This document shows, piece by piece, positions 9,620 through 21,927 of a DNA stretch of 64,000 nt; position 1 is the first letter of the stretch, and each line of letters opens with the position of its first letter. Source of the DNA: Ostrinia nubilalis (Eukaryota; Arthropoda; Insecta; Lepidoptera; Crambidae); contig NC_087100.1 of the NCBI RefSeq assembly GCF_963855985.1, forward strand, positions 6,421,001 to 6,485,000, read 5' to 3'. Under the pieces are notes generated by a model, which searched no databases, was not told the DNA's origin, and saw only the letters and a program-made list of their open reading frames with translations. A program made the translations under genes and the position numbers.

Positions 9620-11160
9620 GTCATGAAAAATTGAGACAGACAGATTACTTTGAAATGATAATGATGCTACTGTAATCTGCTCTTTCCGACTTGTTTGTTA
9701 GCAAAAGAGGTCGCGATGTGAATAAATCGGCCGAACGAATTGGACTACACGTATCGCCGTATAAAATAATCAAAATCTAGAACATTTTTTACGGTGGATC
9801 GCATAAAAAGTATCGTAAAAACCTGAGCAAATAAATATTTAGTACCGAATACTGATAGCGAATCACGTTGGTGATTATGCAATGCGCCGTCTTTCCATTT
9901 AAAATAGCCTGCATCCGAAGTACGGGATCCGACAAGGGGAATTCTCCAGACAGAATACAAATCGTGGAAAATTTCTGAATGTCAAGCTCTTTGATCATAC
10001 CTACTTTAATACCTACGTAGTCTAACGATTGATAGACCAAATCACGAGACGTTTGAGTGATCGTTTTAAAATAGTTTTATTTATTAAAATTGTTTGTTTT
10101 TTAATGAGTGTGGATTTAGTTTAGGCAAAAGGTGTAATGGGAAGTGGTGCTTGGATAGCTTTATTAATTATGCAGTAATGCAGTAACGTAGTAACAGAAA
10201 AATGTAGTACCTAACGTAGTAGCAATAAAACGAAGTGGTGTTCATTTGCTTTGGTACGGGGTGCTGTTTTGTTTGACGCATGTTTATCAAATTCACGCAT
10301 TCGTGCGTAATCGGGGTAGGTCGTGGGATTAAGCAATGTTTGAAAAATGAAATTACAACCTAAGCCAATAGGTTCTGTCTGATTAACACACCCCTAGACA
10401 CATTTGTGATGAACCACAAGAAGCGTTGTTTTATGTTGTTTTCGATCATGTAGACTAGAGGCACCCGCTTCGATTATTTATGAGACTCATGTTTAGGATT
10501 CATTTTCAGCTCGTGTAAAGTTGGATTTGCATGAATAACAATTTCCTCATTTTAAAAATCTACCTGTTTAAGGAAGACAAATCGAGAATGATTTATTCAG
10601 TCGAGTTATCGAGGCCGCGTCGTTTCTTATGTATTGTCTATGTGGGTTACCGTTTTTCGCACAACCCGTTCTTAAGATAAATAAATGTAAGCGTTAATTT
10701 AAGCCCCGTAAATGTTTCATGTCATTCGGTCAGTCATAGCGTCTGAATGGGTTCATTATGTGCCGTTGACTCGTTAGCGCAGGTCAGCGGAGGTGCATCC
10801 ATGGAACGAATGGAGGGATGCAGGTCCTTTATCCGTCGGTCGTTCGCCTCGAGCTAATGAATCAAACCTCTTGGTGTGAGCATATTGTTAATACGCAGCG
10901 AAATATTAACATTAACATTGAAATGGCTCGCCGCATAATGCCAGATTAATTCCCATTTAAATGTGTGAAATAAATGGTGGACATCGGACAGCGCGTACAG
11001 CTTCGTTTTGTATTCGCTTTTCTTCGCTTGTGAATAGGTCGCATTCGATAAGTAGGGCCGTGCAATTTGTCGTGACATTACTTGTTTATTTCGTCTTTAG
11101 TATTCGCAATAAATTAAGCGTACAAAAAAGCATTTTAGTTACATATATGTGTCTTTTTAG
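9620..11160. other. Non-coding, nothing recognised
   Basis: No exon, repeat or structured element is evident. The segment at about 10600-11080 is somewhat GC-richer and contains ATTA-type motifs, so it could hold regulatory DNA. It ends at the acceptor of the plus-strand exon. Confidence 0.35.
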
Positions 11161-11419
11161 TCACAGTAATTCAAATCGCCAAGGGAGTTAGCGCAGCGTA
11201 TAGTGCCACGTACGGAGAAGGCTTGGCGGTAACTATAAAAGATAGTTCCGAGCTAAGTGGCGCATGGGCCGGGGTGGCTCCCGTGAGATTTGCCGGTAAG
11301 CTCCCGAGCTTGTTTGCCGGGCGCTCCATTAAAATGGGATCAGCCGGGATGCAGATCGGCTGGACTCTGCAGCAGACGAGCGGGCTATTTGTACAGACGA
11401 ATGAAGTGCTCACGATACG
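11161..11419 (+). CDS. Orphan internal exon on the plus strand, unidentified protein
   Basis: A clear acceptor (TGTGTCTTTTTAG) and donor (CGATACG then GTAAGC) bound 259 bases that are open in one frame throughout. The frame reads VIQIAKGVSAAYSATYGEGL, later DSSELSGAWAGVAPVRFAGK, and ends near QTNEVLTIR. The exon starts and ends within codons. GC content rises sharply relative to the AT-rich flanks. The peptide is rich in Gly, Ala, Ser and Val with no Cys and no family I recognise. The opposite strand is also open here over about 80 codons, but I see no donor for it, so plus is preferred. If real, it belongs to a different gene from the minus-strand exons, possibly nested in their intron. It could also be a relic of a captured exon or foreign sequence. 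Confidence 0.42.
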
Positions 11420-11424
11420 GTAAG

Positions 11425-14340
11425 CATAAGCTGAATAGCTGATCTAGTGTACCTACTTCGTTTATGTGCACTAAAATAGCTCGTTATGTAACAAATCTTT
11501 ATATCTTTAAATACAATAGCATTTCTTTTATTTACACTTCAGTTTACAGTTACGATTAAGTAGAGTACAAACGCTATTTAAAGTAGAGTTTACATTAATT
11601 CGTTGCCATTTTATAACTATAATAACATACAACTTTGAAAAGCTGTAATATAAATACAGACAGGCCTTAGACTTTTAAAGGTAAGAATAAGGTTTCATGC
11701 GCAATTTGTAATCTACTCATTCAATACATCTTATAAATAAACATATTTTTATTTCGTTATTTATTTGCCTTTTTGAAAGTAATTCATCCAGTGCTTACAT
11801 ATACATACACATATATTTTGGAATCAGAAAACCTTTTTATAAGCCCTATATCGAATTTAGTTTGGATTAGACCAAATATCTGCTAAAAACTTGCATAGAA
11901 GTTTCTAGACGCGTTGAAATACTATCGGCATCATTCGAGCCTAAGTATACTGGCGCATATCAATAAAAGGATCAGTACGAGTGTGAACTTTATGTACAAG
12001 TTATTTACATATAAATGTCTGCGGAGATATTACGTATAAGAGGATTATTTTCGAGATGGAACTTGAAATCTGCTAAATGTAATTGTGAATACTTTAACAA
12101 TGAAATAATATCCATATTGTTTTCGTAAAAATTATGTTCATTTATTTTTTTGTTAACGTTACAATAATAACGTGGCTAACAATTTTATGATTCCTTCTGA
12201 ACATAGAACATAACATAAGGCTTACGTTGTGATATAGTGGAAAGATTACATTGTTGATAGAGATTCATTTCGCCTGTGGCTTTTCGTGGTTAATTTGATT
12301 CGAGTGTCTCTCGTGCGACACTGGGCACATAAAGTTTATTAGCCGCCACGGGCAGAGATATACGAGTGTGCTTGTAATAATACCCTCAATTAATATCTAA
12401 CACATGACTTATTGCTGCAAAACAATTGATTTCGATTAACACTCCGCAAAGCTACTAAACAATAAAGCATTCTATCAGATATGCATTAACTATCTATAGA
12501 AATTAACAGTTGTATGTGCGTTTGTACAACTTTAGGTCAAAGAATATTAATGAATGGAATAGATTGGCCAAACGAAGGAGCCTACATAACCTCGTAAAGA
12601 GTATTGAGGTATAAAATCCTTATAAGTATCCTTCACCGTCTAAAGGAAGTACTCTTCCTTAGGTATTATAATCCTGGATTACATGATGAGGAAAAATGCT
12701 GAAGTGAAGGGCATTGATTTATTTGGTAATTTAAGAAGCATACTTTGCATAAAATTAAATGTGTAGATAGAGTATCTCTTGTAATGTTGATGCATTTGAT
12801 GGAGCCTTTAGTTTAAATACTTGAAAGAAGTGAATAGCTGCTTTTTTCTATGAAATGTAAATTAAACATTCCTTTTTGTTGCCATTAATGGCGAATTCAC
12901 ACTGAGCACCGGCGTCGGCCGCTGCTTGCTCTATGGCATCACGAGCCGCCCGAGGGCCACTGTTGCGTAATTGTTTTAAACTCGTCTTTTAATTGTTCTA
13001 TCGGGGGATGCGATTTATGGCTCGACGTGATCCCGGCCATAACGCCATTCACATTCATTTGCACTATTATTTCCGCGTCGCCGCGCCATGGGAATGCACC
13101 GCCTACAATTTTAATCAAAGATCATTTCGTTCGAACAGTTTGTTGGGCAATAAAATTAACATTCAGGATTGAATCTATTGTTTTATGGAGCTGGCCTCTC
13201 CTTGAAATGTTAATGTTTACGGATTTTTACATTTCAATGACATTCACGGAATTGCTTGCGTCTTTTGCGTTTTTGTCTGGATCAACTATTTTCTTTGTAC
13301 AATTTAATTGAAAATATTTTTATCGACATTGGCGTAAAAACTTTTTTGAAATAACACGAATCTCGTTTGAGTTTTGATAAAAACAATTGAATCGTGCACC
13401 GCAGCGGCAAGAATTCCAGCCAGCTGCACTGAAAGAATGCAAATGTGGTATATGAGACAAAACGTCATCTAAAGCGTGGGCACGCGTTCGAAAGATTTAC
13501 GAGTGTATTTAAACTGGTTTTACATTAAGCACCAACTGGGCCGATTTGATCGTAAACCGGCCGTTACGTCCCAGACAGTACCTCGGCTGCTTACCACCCA
13601 AGCGGCGGGCGGTTAAATTAACTCCAGGTTAACTATGGGTCACTTCTGTTGTGATCTCATTCGTGAAGGTTCGAAGGGTTAGCGTTGTAAAATTTGGGCT
13701 TTTAACGTTCCTCCAGGTGTTGATGGATGATTTAGTATGATGTGTAATATCGCAAAAAGCAATATAATTTTGAAGATAATAACGAACAACATGGTGAGAA
13801 AAATGTAATAAAATTACTAAGTAAGATAAAATAAACAAATCTTCAAGAACGTCCAGTTAGACGAAACGGTAAAATGAAAACAGTAAATGGGTCAATGTTT
13901 TGTATACAAATATGAAGATGTGTTTCCCTAAAAGTAGGTTATTTCGGTTAGAATTCTGTGACATAACTTAATTTTGTTTATGCTTGTAAGTATGTTAAAA
14001 ACTTTTGGTGGTATTTAGTGGTCCTTGTCAGTCAAATAACAACTGTCTACAGCATTTTTGCGCACGGGTTATGTATAGCTTATTTTTATTGCTTTATGAC
14101 CTAGAATTAAGAATAACAACAAAAAATTGTTCTGAATTTGCTTTTATGTGTAAAAAATAGAAAAATTCATATCAATGAATGTATGAAACATGAACATAGA
14201 GATGATTCAATATGTTGCCAAATATATTTTTTTCTTTCTTTCTTTCGTTCTTTCTAATTATTAAAACATACCAAACATCCATTTAAGATTCATTCTCACA
14301 AGAGAAGATTTAAAATAGAGTCCAAATATTTATTAAAAAT
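11425..14340. other. Non-coding, mostly AT-rich
   Basis: No repeat family or exon is recognised. GC-richer patches at about 12890-13110 and 13380-13620 carry ATTA and TTTATGG motifs and may be regulatory. An imperfect TTTC simple repeat lies at about 14230-14255. Confidence 0.3.
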
Positions 14341-14342
14341 GA

Positions 14343-14572
14343 AAAGTTCTAATTTCCTGTCATGTTCCATAGAAGATTTTTCGCATAAAAATCTAACCCT
14401 ATCATGCTTTCAGTATACTGGCCTTGGTAACGTCGTCTCTCAAATCTCACTATATTTTGATGAAAGCGTGCCCCTTGTTCTTGCGAATAAGCCCCCATAA
14501 TTATTTATAAATATATCCCAATGAGAATGGGACGTGCATCTTTAGAGACATTCTACTATGAAGATGGAAAAT
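14343..14572 (-). pseudogene. Frameshifted fragment of a transposon-associated arthropod ORF
   Basis: The minus strand reads RMSLKMHVPFS, then after a frameshift AYSQEQGARFHQNIVRFERR, then RYQGQYTESMIGLDFYAKNL before a stop. The sequence MSLK-H, EQG-RFHQ, RYQG is a recurring signature of a protein fragment present in many copies in insect and cnidarian genomes. It is generally regarded as mobile-element derived; I cannot name the superfamily. It is short and broken and lacks splice sites, so it is not a host gene. Confidence 0.55.
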
Positions 14573-14599
14573 TCAAATCGCTATAACTTCTTAAAAAGC

Positions 14600-17050
14600 A
14601 AATATTTTCGATTTGTAATCGCACTTTTTTATATAAATTTACTTATATAATCAGAATATAATAAGTAAAATCCATGCGCAAAAAAAAATTTTTTTTTTTG
14701 TTGACCGGTGTAATGAACAAAGTGCATGGTTTTCGTTGGCCTCAAACAACGCATAAGTGTATCATAGACATAAGAAAATCGAGCAATATTGTCAATAGTG
14801 GTAGTAGATAAAAAGTTTTGTTACAGGTAGAATATCGATATCGATAAGCAAGTGCAGCCCTGGAAACATCGACATTGTGAGTATTCACCGTCGAGCAGCA
14901 ATTAAACGGGTTCACGGCACGTGGACGTCCGCCCATCGCTCCCATTGTCCGGGCCGAGAGCCTTTGCTTTGGAATCTCAACTCTTTTTAATGAATTCAAA
15001 AATTCAAGTTATTTCTGTTTTTATCTTATTTTGAGGATTCCTAGACAATCGCCTTGGGAAATGTCTCGTCGGTTTTGTTTGATTAACTTTTTGATATTTT
15101 CATTGAAATTATCTTTACAATTTTGTCTCAAATATAATGTTAAATACAAACGAAATAAGTTACGAATTAGAATATTCTTGGTTAGAGATTTGGAAACTCT
15201 ATGTGGCTTTCCTTCTCTATATCTTGCTCTACATTTTATCTTATAAAGAAATAAACATAACCAATGAATGAAAATATACAAAGCAATAAATAAGCACTAA
15301 AGCCTTTCAATTTCGGTATTGTAAGTGATCTTCTGTCAGCAATGGATTGCCAATCAGAAAGATCACATAAATCTTGAAGTTTTAGGTGTTTTTAAATAAA
15401 ATTTTAATGTTAAAGAATACGATAGTCTTATAAGTAGTTTTTGGGATGGAGAATTGAAAAACCAATTTGGGTAGACAAGGAAAAGTAATGAAAAACTAAT
15501 ACAGTAATCATGCTATTAAATGTTTCTAGCGCTTTGATAATACTATCTTTTGTGTTACAACAATAGTATTGTTGAAATGCTTCAAGGCTTACAAAGGAGC
15601 GTTCGAACTCTGGGTTTGTGACTCTTTAATCTAGACTGTTTGAGCTATTTACCTCATTATCATGATGGAAAGAGATATTTTTTGGAAGAATCCTATGTTG
15701 AGACTGCAAATATTTTAGGCATAATTAATATGATAATAATCAAGACCTGCAGTTTCTTAATTAGGGAATTATGTATCGTGAACCTGACTCACAAGAAGGA
15801 TCAACAAAAAGGTGTCGCATCGAAATTTTGGAGGCAAAACGTCGTTTTCACCTCGGCCCGGCCATAAATTATTTGGGTATCCTCAAAATTCGTCCGTCAA
15901 AAGCCAATCGGACGGCGTCCGTTGATTGAATTGATTGAAAAAGAAATGGCGTGGGGGAGAGGCGCGTCGGGCCGAAGTATTTTTATAGCCTGTACGCGTT
16001 TCGGAGCGCGCGGCGACACATTCCGGCCGCCACTGCGTTTTTGCTGCGCCAACTTTCATTAGAGTCGCGCGGCCGACGCGTTTCCTTTTAATAAATGAGT
16101 TATGCGTTTATATCCAAGATGGCGGGTCCCGGGCGGGTGTCGAGAATGTTATGATAGTCATAAGCTCATTCATTGTTTGACACTTCAAAATTTTTTTTTC
16201 GCACATTTGCTTTGCCCTCCATCCTGGACAGATGAGATTCAAGATGTCCACCTGCTTTAATTATGTGAGTGAGATAGGTCGAGATTTCAATAAGGGTGTA
16301 CATAATTTATTTTAGTACCTTCTACTTGCATTTCCAGATAATCTAAGAAGTTAAAGAAGCATGGGTTTCCACGAGTATGTATGAGATGTAAAGTGACAAG
16401 ATAGTGAAAACAGGCTTTTTCATATCTCTCTCACAGGTTGCTAGGGTATCGTCCCCTACCGACTTGATAATGTAATAACGTTTTGTATATTTTACGAGTT
16501 TTAGTAGATTTCAAATCAACTGAGCATTATTATCATCTGGGGGAATATAGCTGACATGAGGCTGTCAGTACGGAATTCATCAAAAACAGCACAGGTATTT
16601 TATTTCCACATTCGGCAAGCACGTACGGCTTTTTGTCGTCTGTAAACGTCCTCCAAGCTCGCAGTTGTCAACTTTCGGTGTATTTATTTACTCATTCATA
16701 CATTTCTTGTTTGTCTGACCGGGTTGAGGTGTTTACGATTTTCTCTAAACTCACCTGGATTTCTAAGGACTTTATTATGGCAAACGCAATCGTCGTCACC
16801 GCTTCTAAATGTCAACTAAGATAAGTCTGCGGATTGGTTTATTTTTAATCGGGATTTATATCCCGAGCCTCTTAGGAAATAAAATAATCACGGCGGCGTC
16901 GATTTGCATACAATGGTAAAATAATTTTACGCGCGTTTCGCCGCGCTTAATTCTACTTTTTATTCGGCCTCCCGCGCCCTATCTACGAATCAAACGGACT
17001 GCTCGCCGCGTGCCCATTTAAGTGTTAACATTTTTTAGAAGTTCTTCGAC
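14600..17050. other. Non-coding; GC-rich block at about 15880-16140
   Basis: The block at about 15880-16140 is strongly GC-rich (GGAGCGCGCGGCGACACA, GTCGCGCGGCCGACGCG). It contains ATTGATTGAATTGATTGAAA and TTTAATAAATGAGTTATG, consistent with homeodomain-type sites. This is a candidate regulatory element. Elsewhere I see only AT-rich sequence, including the poly-A/poly-T junction at about 14681-14700. Confidence 0.3.
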
Positions 17051-17124
17051 GGTTTATTTATGAATTGAACATTTATTATACAAACTTCTTAACACCAATC
17101 AATTCGTGTCGATCTACTCGTGTG

Positions 17125-17343
17125 TTAACGAAATGTTTGATTGAGTTTTGGTTTTGTAACTTGAGTAGATAGAAGCGCGGCGTTGGAACTGGTCGAGGCG
17201 CAGTAATCGGAATAGAGATCGTAGAGCGCATCGGCCGGAGCGCGCGGAGCAGACGGCGCGGCGAGCGGCGCAGCCTCCGAGGCGCCGGCGCACACGTGCT
17301 CGCAGCCATTACCGGCGCAATCAGCCAGCCCAAGAAAAAACAT
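17125..17343 (-). CDS. Weak candidate: cysteine-containing, GC-biased open frame
   Basis: From an ATG at 17343 the minus strand is open for 72 codons. It begins MFFLGLADCAGNGCEHVCAG, continues through an Ala/Pro-rich stretch, then ALYDLYSDYCASTSS. The first 50 or so codons have strongly GC-biased third positions, unlike the flanks, and the Cys spacing recalls the start of an EGF-like module. Against this, the start context is poor, there is no acceptor just upstream, no convincing donor downstream, and the block is GC-rich overall. It could be a coding exon, or equally an open frame within a CpG-rich regulatory block. Confidence 0.2.
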   Translation of the reverse strand: MFFLGLADCAGNGCEHVCAGASEAAPLAAPSAPRAPADALYDLYSDYCASTSSNAALLSTQVTKPKLNQTFR

Positions 17344-17379
17344 AAAACCGAACCGAATTACCCTCGGAATTTACATTCA

Positions 17380-17860
17380 GAGCAAACATCGGCCGTCATA
17401 AATTCAGCACAAAAGTGCGAGCGACGGCCGACTAGCAACAAAAGGGCATGACTTTTCCCGCAAAAAAGATGATCCTTAATCTGATTAAATCTCCATCGCG
17501 GCGGACGTCGGACCGTGAAAGATTAATGAATATTTGTGCGAGGATTCCCGGAGCTGGGTTGGCACGTAGCGCTGTCATAATCATATTAGCTGCGACCGGA
17601 GGCCGGCTAGGCACGCACGCGGCGGACCCAATCGGGCGCGGCTGCGTGACACCTCCGTTCCGTCGCAACTTTACGACGTGTCCGCATGAGAGATGACTTT
17701 ATGCGCCTCCGATGCCTGATATCGGGAAATTATTCTCCGCCGCTCTACCGTGCGTCTCTAGCAACGCGACACGTAACGACATTAACTTCGAATTAACTGG
17801 TAATCTCGCGGAATTGATCATAAAATACACGATCGTACAAGGGTTAAATGTAATTTCTAT
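17380..17860. promoter_or_regulatory. Candidate conserved regulatory block
   Basis: GC-rich unique sequence is interspersed with GATTAATGAATATTTG, CATTAACTTCGAATTAAC, GTCATAAATTC and GTCATAATCATATTAGC. Such clusters of homeodomain-like cores in otherwise CpG-rich, repeat-free DNA resemble enhancers near developmental genes. The function is inferred from composition only. Confidence 0.25.
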
Positions 17861-17869
17861 TTGATCGTG

Positions 17870-20800
17870 TCAAATGAAACATACGTGAAATATAGGCACT
17901 CAAAGTGGAAACGTCCATTCGAAATGGCATAATCATGATATATCTACTATATATAAACCCTACTTCATTACTAACTCATTTTAATTTTTAATCCACTTTT
18001 ATGTACATAAAAATACTTAGCTGTAAAAGCGTGGCATAGCGATACAAAGGTACTGAACGCGTTAATATAAGTGTTTTCATCGCATGAATTAAACATCGGT
18101 TCTGTTCAGGCGGGCTCTCTATCTAGAGACGGTGGGTGCATCGAACACATTACACCACCTTCTGTGCTAGATTTTTATGGCGCCTTAGGAAAACTTTTAA
18201 TAGGACATTAAGGCCTGTCTGTATCTCACTCAAAAAGACGCTGAAAATTCGATTCTATTCCAGCATAGATTAGACCGTGCGATTGGTTGAGTATCTCATT
18301 TATAATAGAGCGTCTTTTCATAATAAAATGTTAATCCTTGATGAATACTTATTTTATGAAAAGTAATGAAGGTAAACGAATAAAAGCATATTTACAGCAG
18401 ACTTCATTAACTTACAATGAAACTACAAAATTTCAATTACAAAACAATTGATGAACCGTTTAAAAGTGTCGACATTTTATAACCATACAAAATAATATTG
18501 GAACTACTACTACGTTATTACGAACCTTGTGTTATAGCGAAAATCGCAAATGGCACTATCGTATTTCGAGTGTGCTCAATAAACACACTCGTAAAAGAAT
18601 CAATTGTAAGGCCCGAAAGAAATTAAACGTGAGAATGTATTGTTTCATACAAGCGTGAACAAAACGAAAATCGCTGTTTGCCTTAACCAGGTCTCAGGTC
18701 GTTTTCGACCTGCTTTCGAGGACATAAATCGCGTTAAATAAAACTTTTGTTTATAGCCTACGTAACTCCACAAAATTGAAAAAGTCAACTCATACAGTGT
18801 GTCCATTATTGTTTCTTTGTCCGAATGCAAGTAACTTAAAGTAAAAAGTTAAAACAAAATCACAAGTAACTTCTCGAGGTCCATAACAGACCGAATTCAA
18901 TTGAAACTTTATGCTTTTGCTTTAAATAGTGTCATAATCTTCAAGTTATTCCATGCACTGGCCATAGCATAGTTCAATAAGCATGTCGTAATGGCCGCCT
19001 GAAATATTCCTCCGCAATAAATCGACCTGTATATTCGTTTATATTTAAGAGTCCTTCTTTACCAATAAAAGTTCCATTAATGTCGTTTGAAAGTCGTGAA
19101 AAACAACAAGACGCAATAAACAAAGTGCCTATAAAACTAAATAATCAACTGAAAAATATTGCGAGGACCTTTTAACGTGCAAAGTTTCTTTCGAAACCTA
19201 TTCAAGCGGACTTTCTCATTAGTATTTCAACTTCGTCGAAAATTATGACATTATTATAATACCCCACATAATTTTAACCGGTTGCCTATTGTGATGAAGT
19301 GCGTGGTTGTTGTTTTGCAAGTGCCAGTTAATCGCGCAACAAACAGACATATCTGTCTAGTTAGGAGACATTTGAGGAAATTATGACGTGGAGGAAATAC
19401 CGTCGGACGCGAACGCGCTCGTATATTACGGAGCGGCCACAAAAGTCGGTTCCATTACAGGTAGGGAGGGTAATTAATTATTTGATACCTTGCGGCTGAG
19501 TGCAATAAAGTCGGGCTCATCAATGATTCAGACGAACAAACAAAGAACGCGTGCATCGCGGCATTATCCGCCATAAGACATCATAAACGGAGCACCATCA
19601 TCTGGGCTTATAAAAAATTCATGCTCATCTCACATTTCGGCGCCCCTCTTAATTTCGCGTGAGCCTCTTCTTGGTTCGTGTAAAAACTTCGGGTGTCTTT
19701 TTATGACTTTTACTGCGGTATAATTGGGGAGGGGCGAGAGCTCGCGTCCCCGAGGTGACATAAATACACCCCCCCAGCATGGATGCTTCCAACTACCCCC
19801 GGTTTAATCTCATGTAAGACTATACGACGCGGAAGTAGTTCACATTAAAACGTCTCGCCAAATGCAGGTCACATTATCCGAATCGAAAGCTCGAACGATA
19901 ACGCGTTGACGTCCTTGACGACGATCCCAAAGAATGCCAGGCCGTTTCAATTTCGTTTTCATTATTAACTAAGAAAGAGATATCAACTATCTTCGACATT
20001 ACAAGAATTAATCCAATCTTGCCGATCTTTATCCAGCTTTGATGTCTATAATAAAACCCTACATTGTAGACGTGGTGAGGTTCAGTTTAAAATCAAATAC
20101 CGACGAAATGTTATCTAATATCTTATAAGGTAGTTGTGCTCGTGCGGGGGCAGGTCGTGATGTACGACACGTGTAAAGATAGGTGCAAATGTACACTGTA
20201 TCACTATCAGAGCGAGTCCCAAGTGGGTGCGTCGCAAATGGCTTTTGTGTGTTAGCTAGCGAGTATCGCGGCAATGAGGAACATTGCCAATTTACCTTTA
20301 CGGCTTTCCAAATTAGAGGCAAAAGAGCTTAGTGACAACATTATTGAAAGTTCAGGTGACATGTAGTGTTGCCAGAGTTCTTATAGTTTAACATCTCTTA
20401 CAAATCGGTTCACTGAATCATAAAATCCGTCAATCGAGATGTTAGGTATATTAAATCGACATTTCGTGACAAGGAGACCTCCGTAAAGTTTGATAACACA
20501 AAAATTATAATAAATATAATGTAGAAGGTTTAAGTACGTGCACGAAAGAAACTATATCATCAGAGAATTGGCAAATACGATTTCAATTTTAAAAGCGGCA
20601 GGGATGCGCCCTGGTGGCGCGACGTGGCGGGTACTCGCGTGCATGTATGTATTTATTTGCAAATTCCGAATAGCTTTCAATATGTAGAGGCGCTGTGACT
20701 CCCGCCTGTCGATCCACTCCAATATCGCTCTCCTTGTGAGACGTCACGGAGGCGACGGCATTACTCGACGCGAGGATTGACTCACGCGGGAGCAGCCTTC

Positions 20801-21925
20801 CGCAGACGCCACATGATAGATGAGACACAAAAAACATATCCGTAATTGAGATTTCTATTACATAAATTGAAAGCGTTTTTTGCTGTTTGTTTACATAATG
20901 TGAGTGGCACCACTATCGCGTTTCGGAAGCGGCCGCGGACGTCAATTTGTATATTGTCATTATTAGAGTTGGCGCGGAAAAGTTTGGGCGCGTTCATCCA
21001 TCATGGTGTGACGGGCGGTCGGTCCGATATCGCGCCTAATACGTATTGATTTACCACTTAGCGTTTTTCTTGGGAATCGCGGCGCTCCACCCTTCCGCCA
21101 GCCGGAGGCCTAACGAGCTGTTTGTCCTCCACTCGCGGCAACTAGGCCGGTTGTCGCCTACACCGCAATCATGTCACCAAATTACTTTCAAGACGATACG
21201 GATTTCGGGGGACTATTATTTGATGAGGAGTCAAAATTTAACTGAAAATGCATTGCGAAATTTAAAATCAAGACATCGTGAGAAGGGAGAAATGAATCCT
21301 TACTTGTAGCGTGGGATGAAAATGACGACGTTAGAGACGTTAGGGACCATATAAATTGAAAACGATTTATTTTCCTCTCGTAAAGTAACATAAGATTAAC
21401 AACACCTAGAGCATATTCCAATTTCAACGTTCTGAGGAGTTTGCAGAAAGTAGTCTTCCTGTACCTACTTAAAAGCTCTAGCGTGTTATCTTCGTAAGTA
21501 TAAATAATGGATTTTGTTAGCAACTCGCGTGATGTATGTACATAGGTAAGTACAAGTACTTACATACATTTGCCTAAATGCTGAAGAAAAAGATTGCGTC
21601 ACCAAGGTCCCCGGTGGGGGTGGGAGGCGAGAACAATGGTTTCGGTTCTCACACGTGTGGAGGATTATTTGCATTCGGAAATAAAGAGAGGAATGATAAA
21701 AGAAAGGCGCGAGCGAGGTCCCACCGCCTCGAGGCGGGGTGTGGGAACTGGGAGGCGAGGAGTGACGAGGTGCTCCGGGAGGGTGGGGGCTCGTTACGCG
21801 AACAATGGAGAAATAATGTACAGATTGCAGTGAGCGATGCGCCCGGCGCGACTCAGGTGGCTCAGCTCTCTCGTGGACATCACCTCTCCTATCAAACGCG
21901 AGCTATATGCCATGCGACTGCATAC
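17870..21925. other. Non-coding; no repeats recognised
   Basis: The region is unique-looking, moderately AT-rich DNA with scattered GC-richer patches (about 19500-19950, 20590-21180 and 21590-21900). Open frames here are short or GC-driven, including a 137-codon plus-strand frame at 21578-21991 that runs into the Tc1-like element. A short inverted repeat (ATGTATGTA.. / ..TACATACAT) lies at about 21535-21568. Confidence 0.3.
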
Positions 21926-21927
21926 TA

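Noticed and set aside
16756..16805. Minus-strand segment ending at a CAG/GTGAGT donor
   Set aside because: The longest frame needs a doubtful acceptor, and one of the open frames hits a stop; codon use gives no support.
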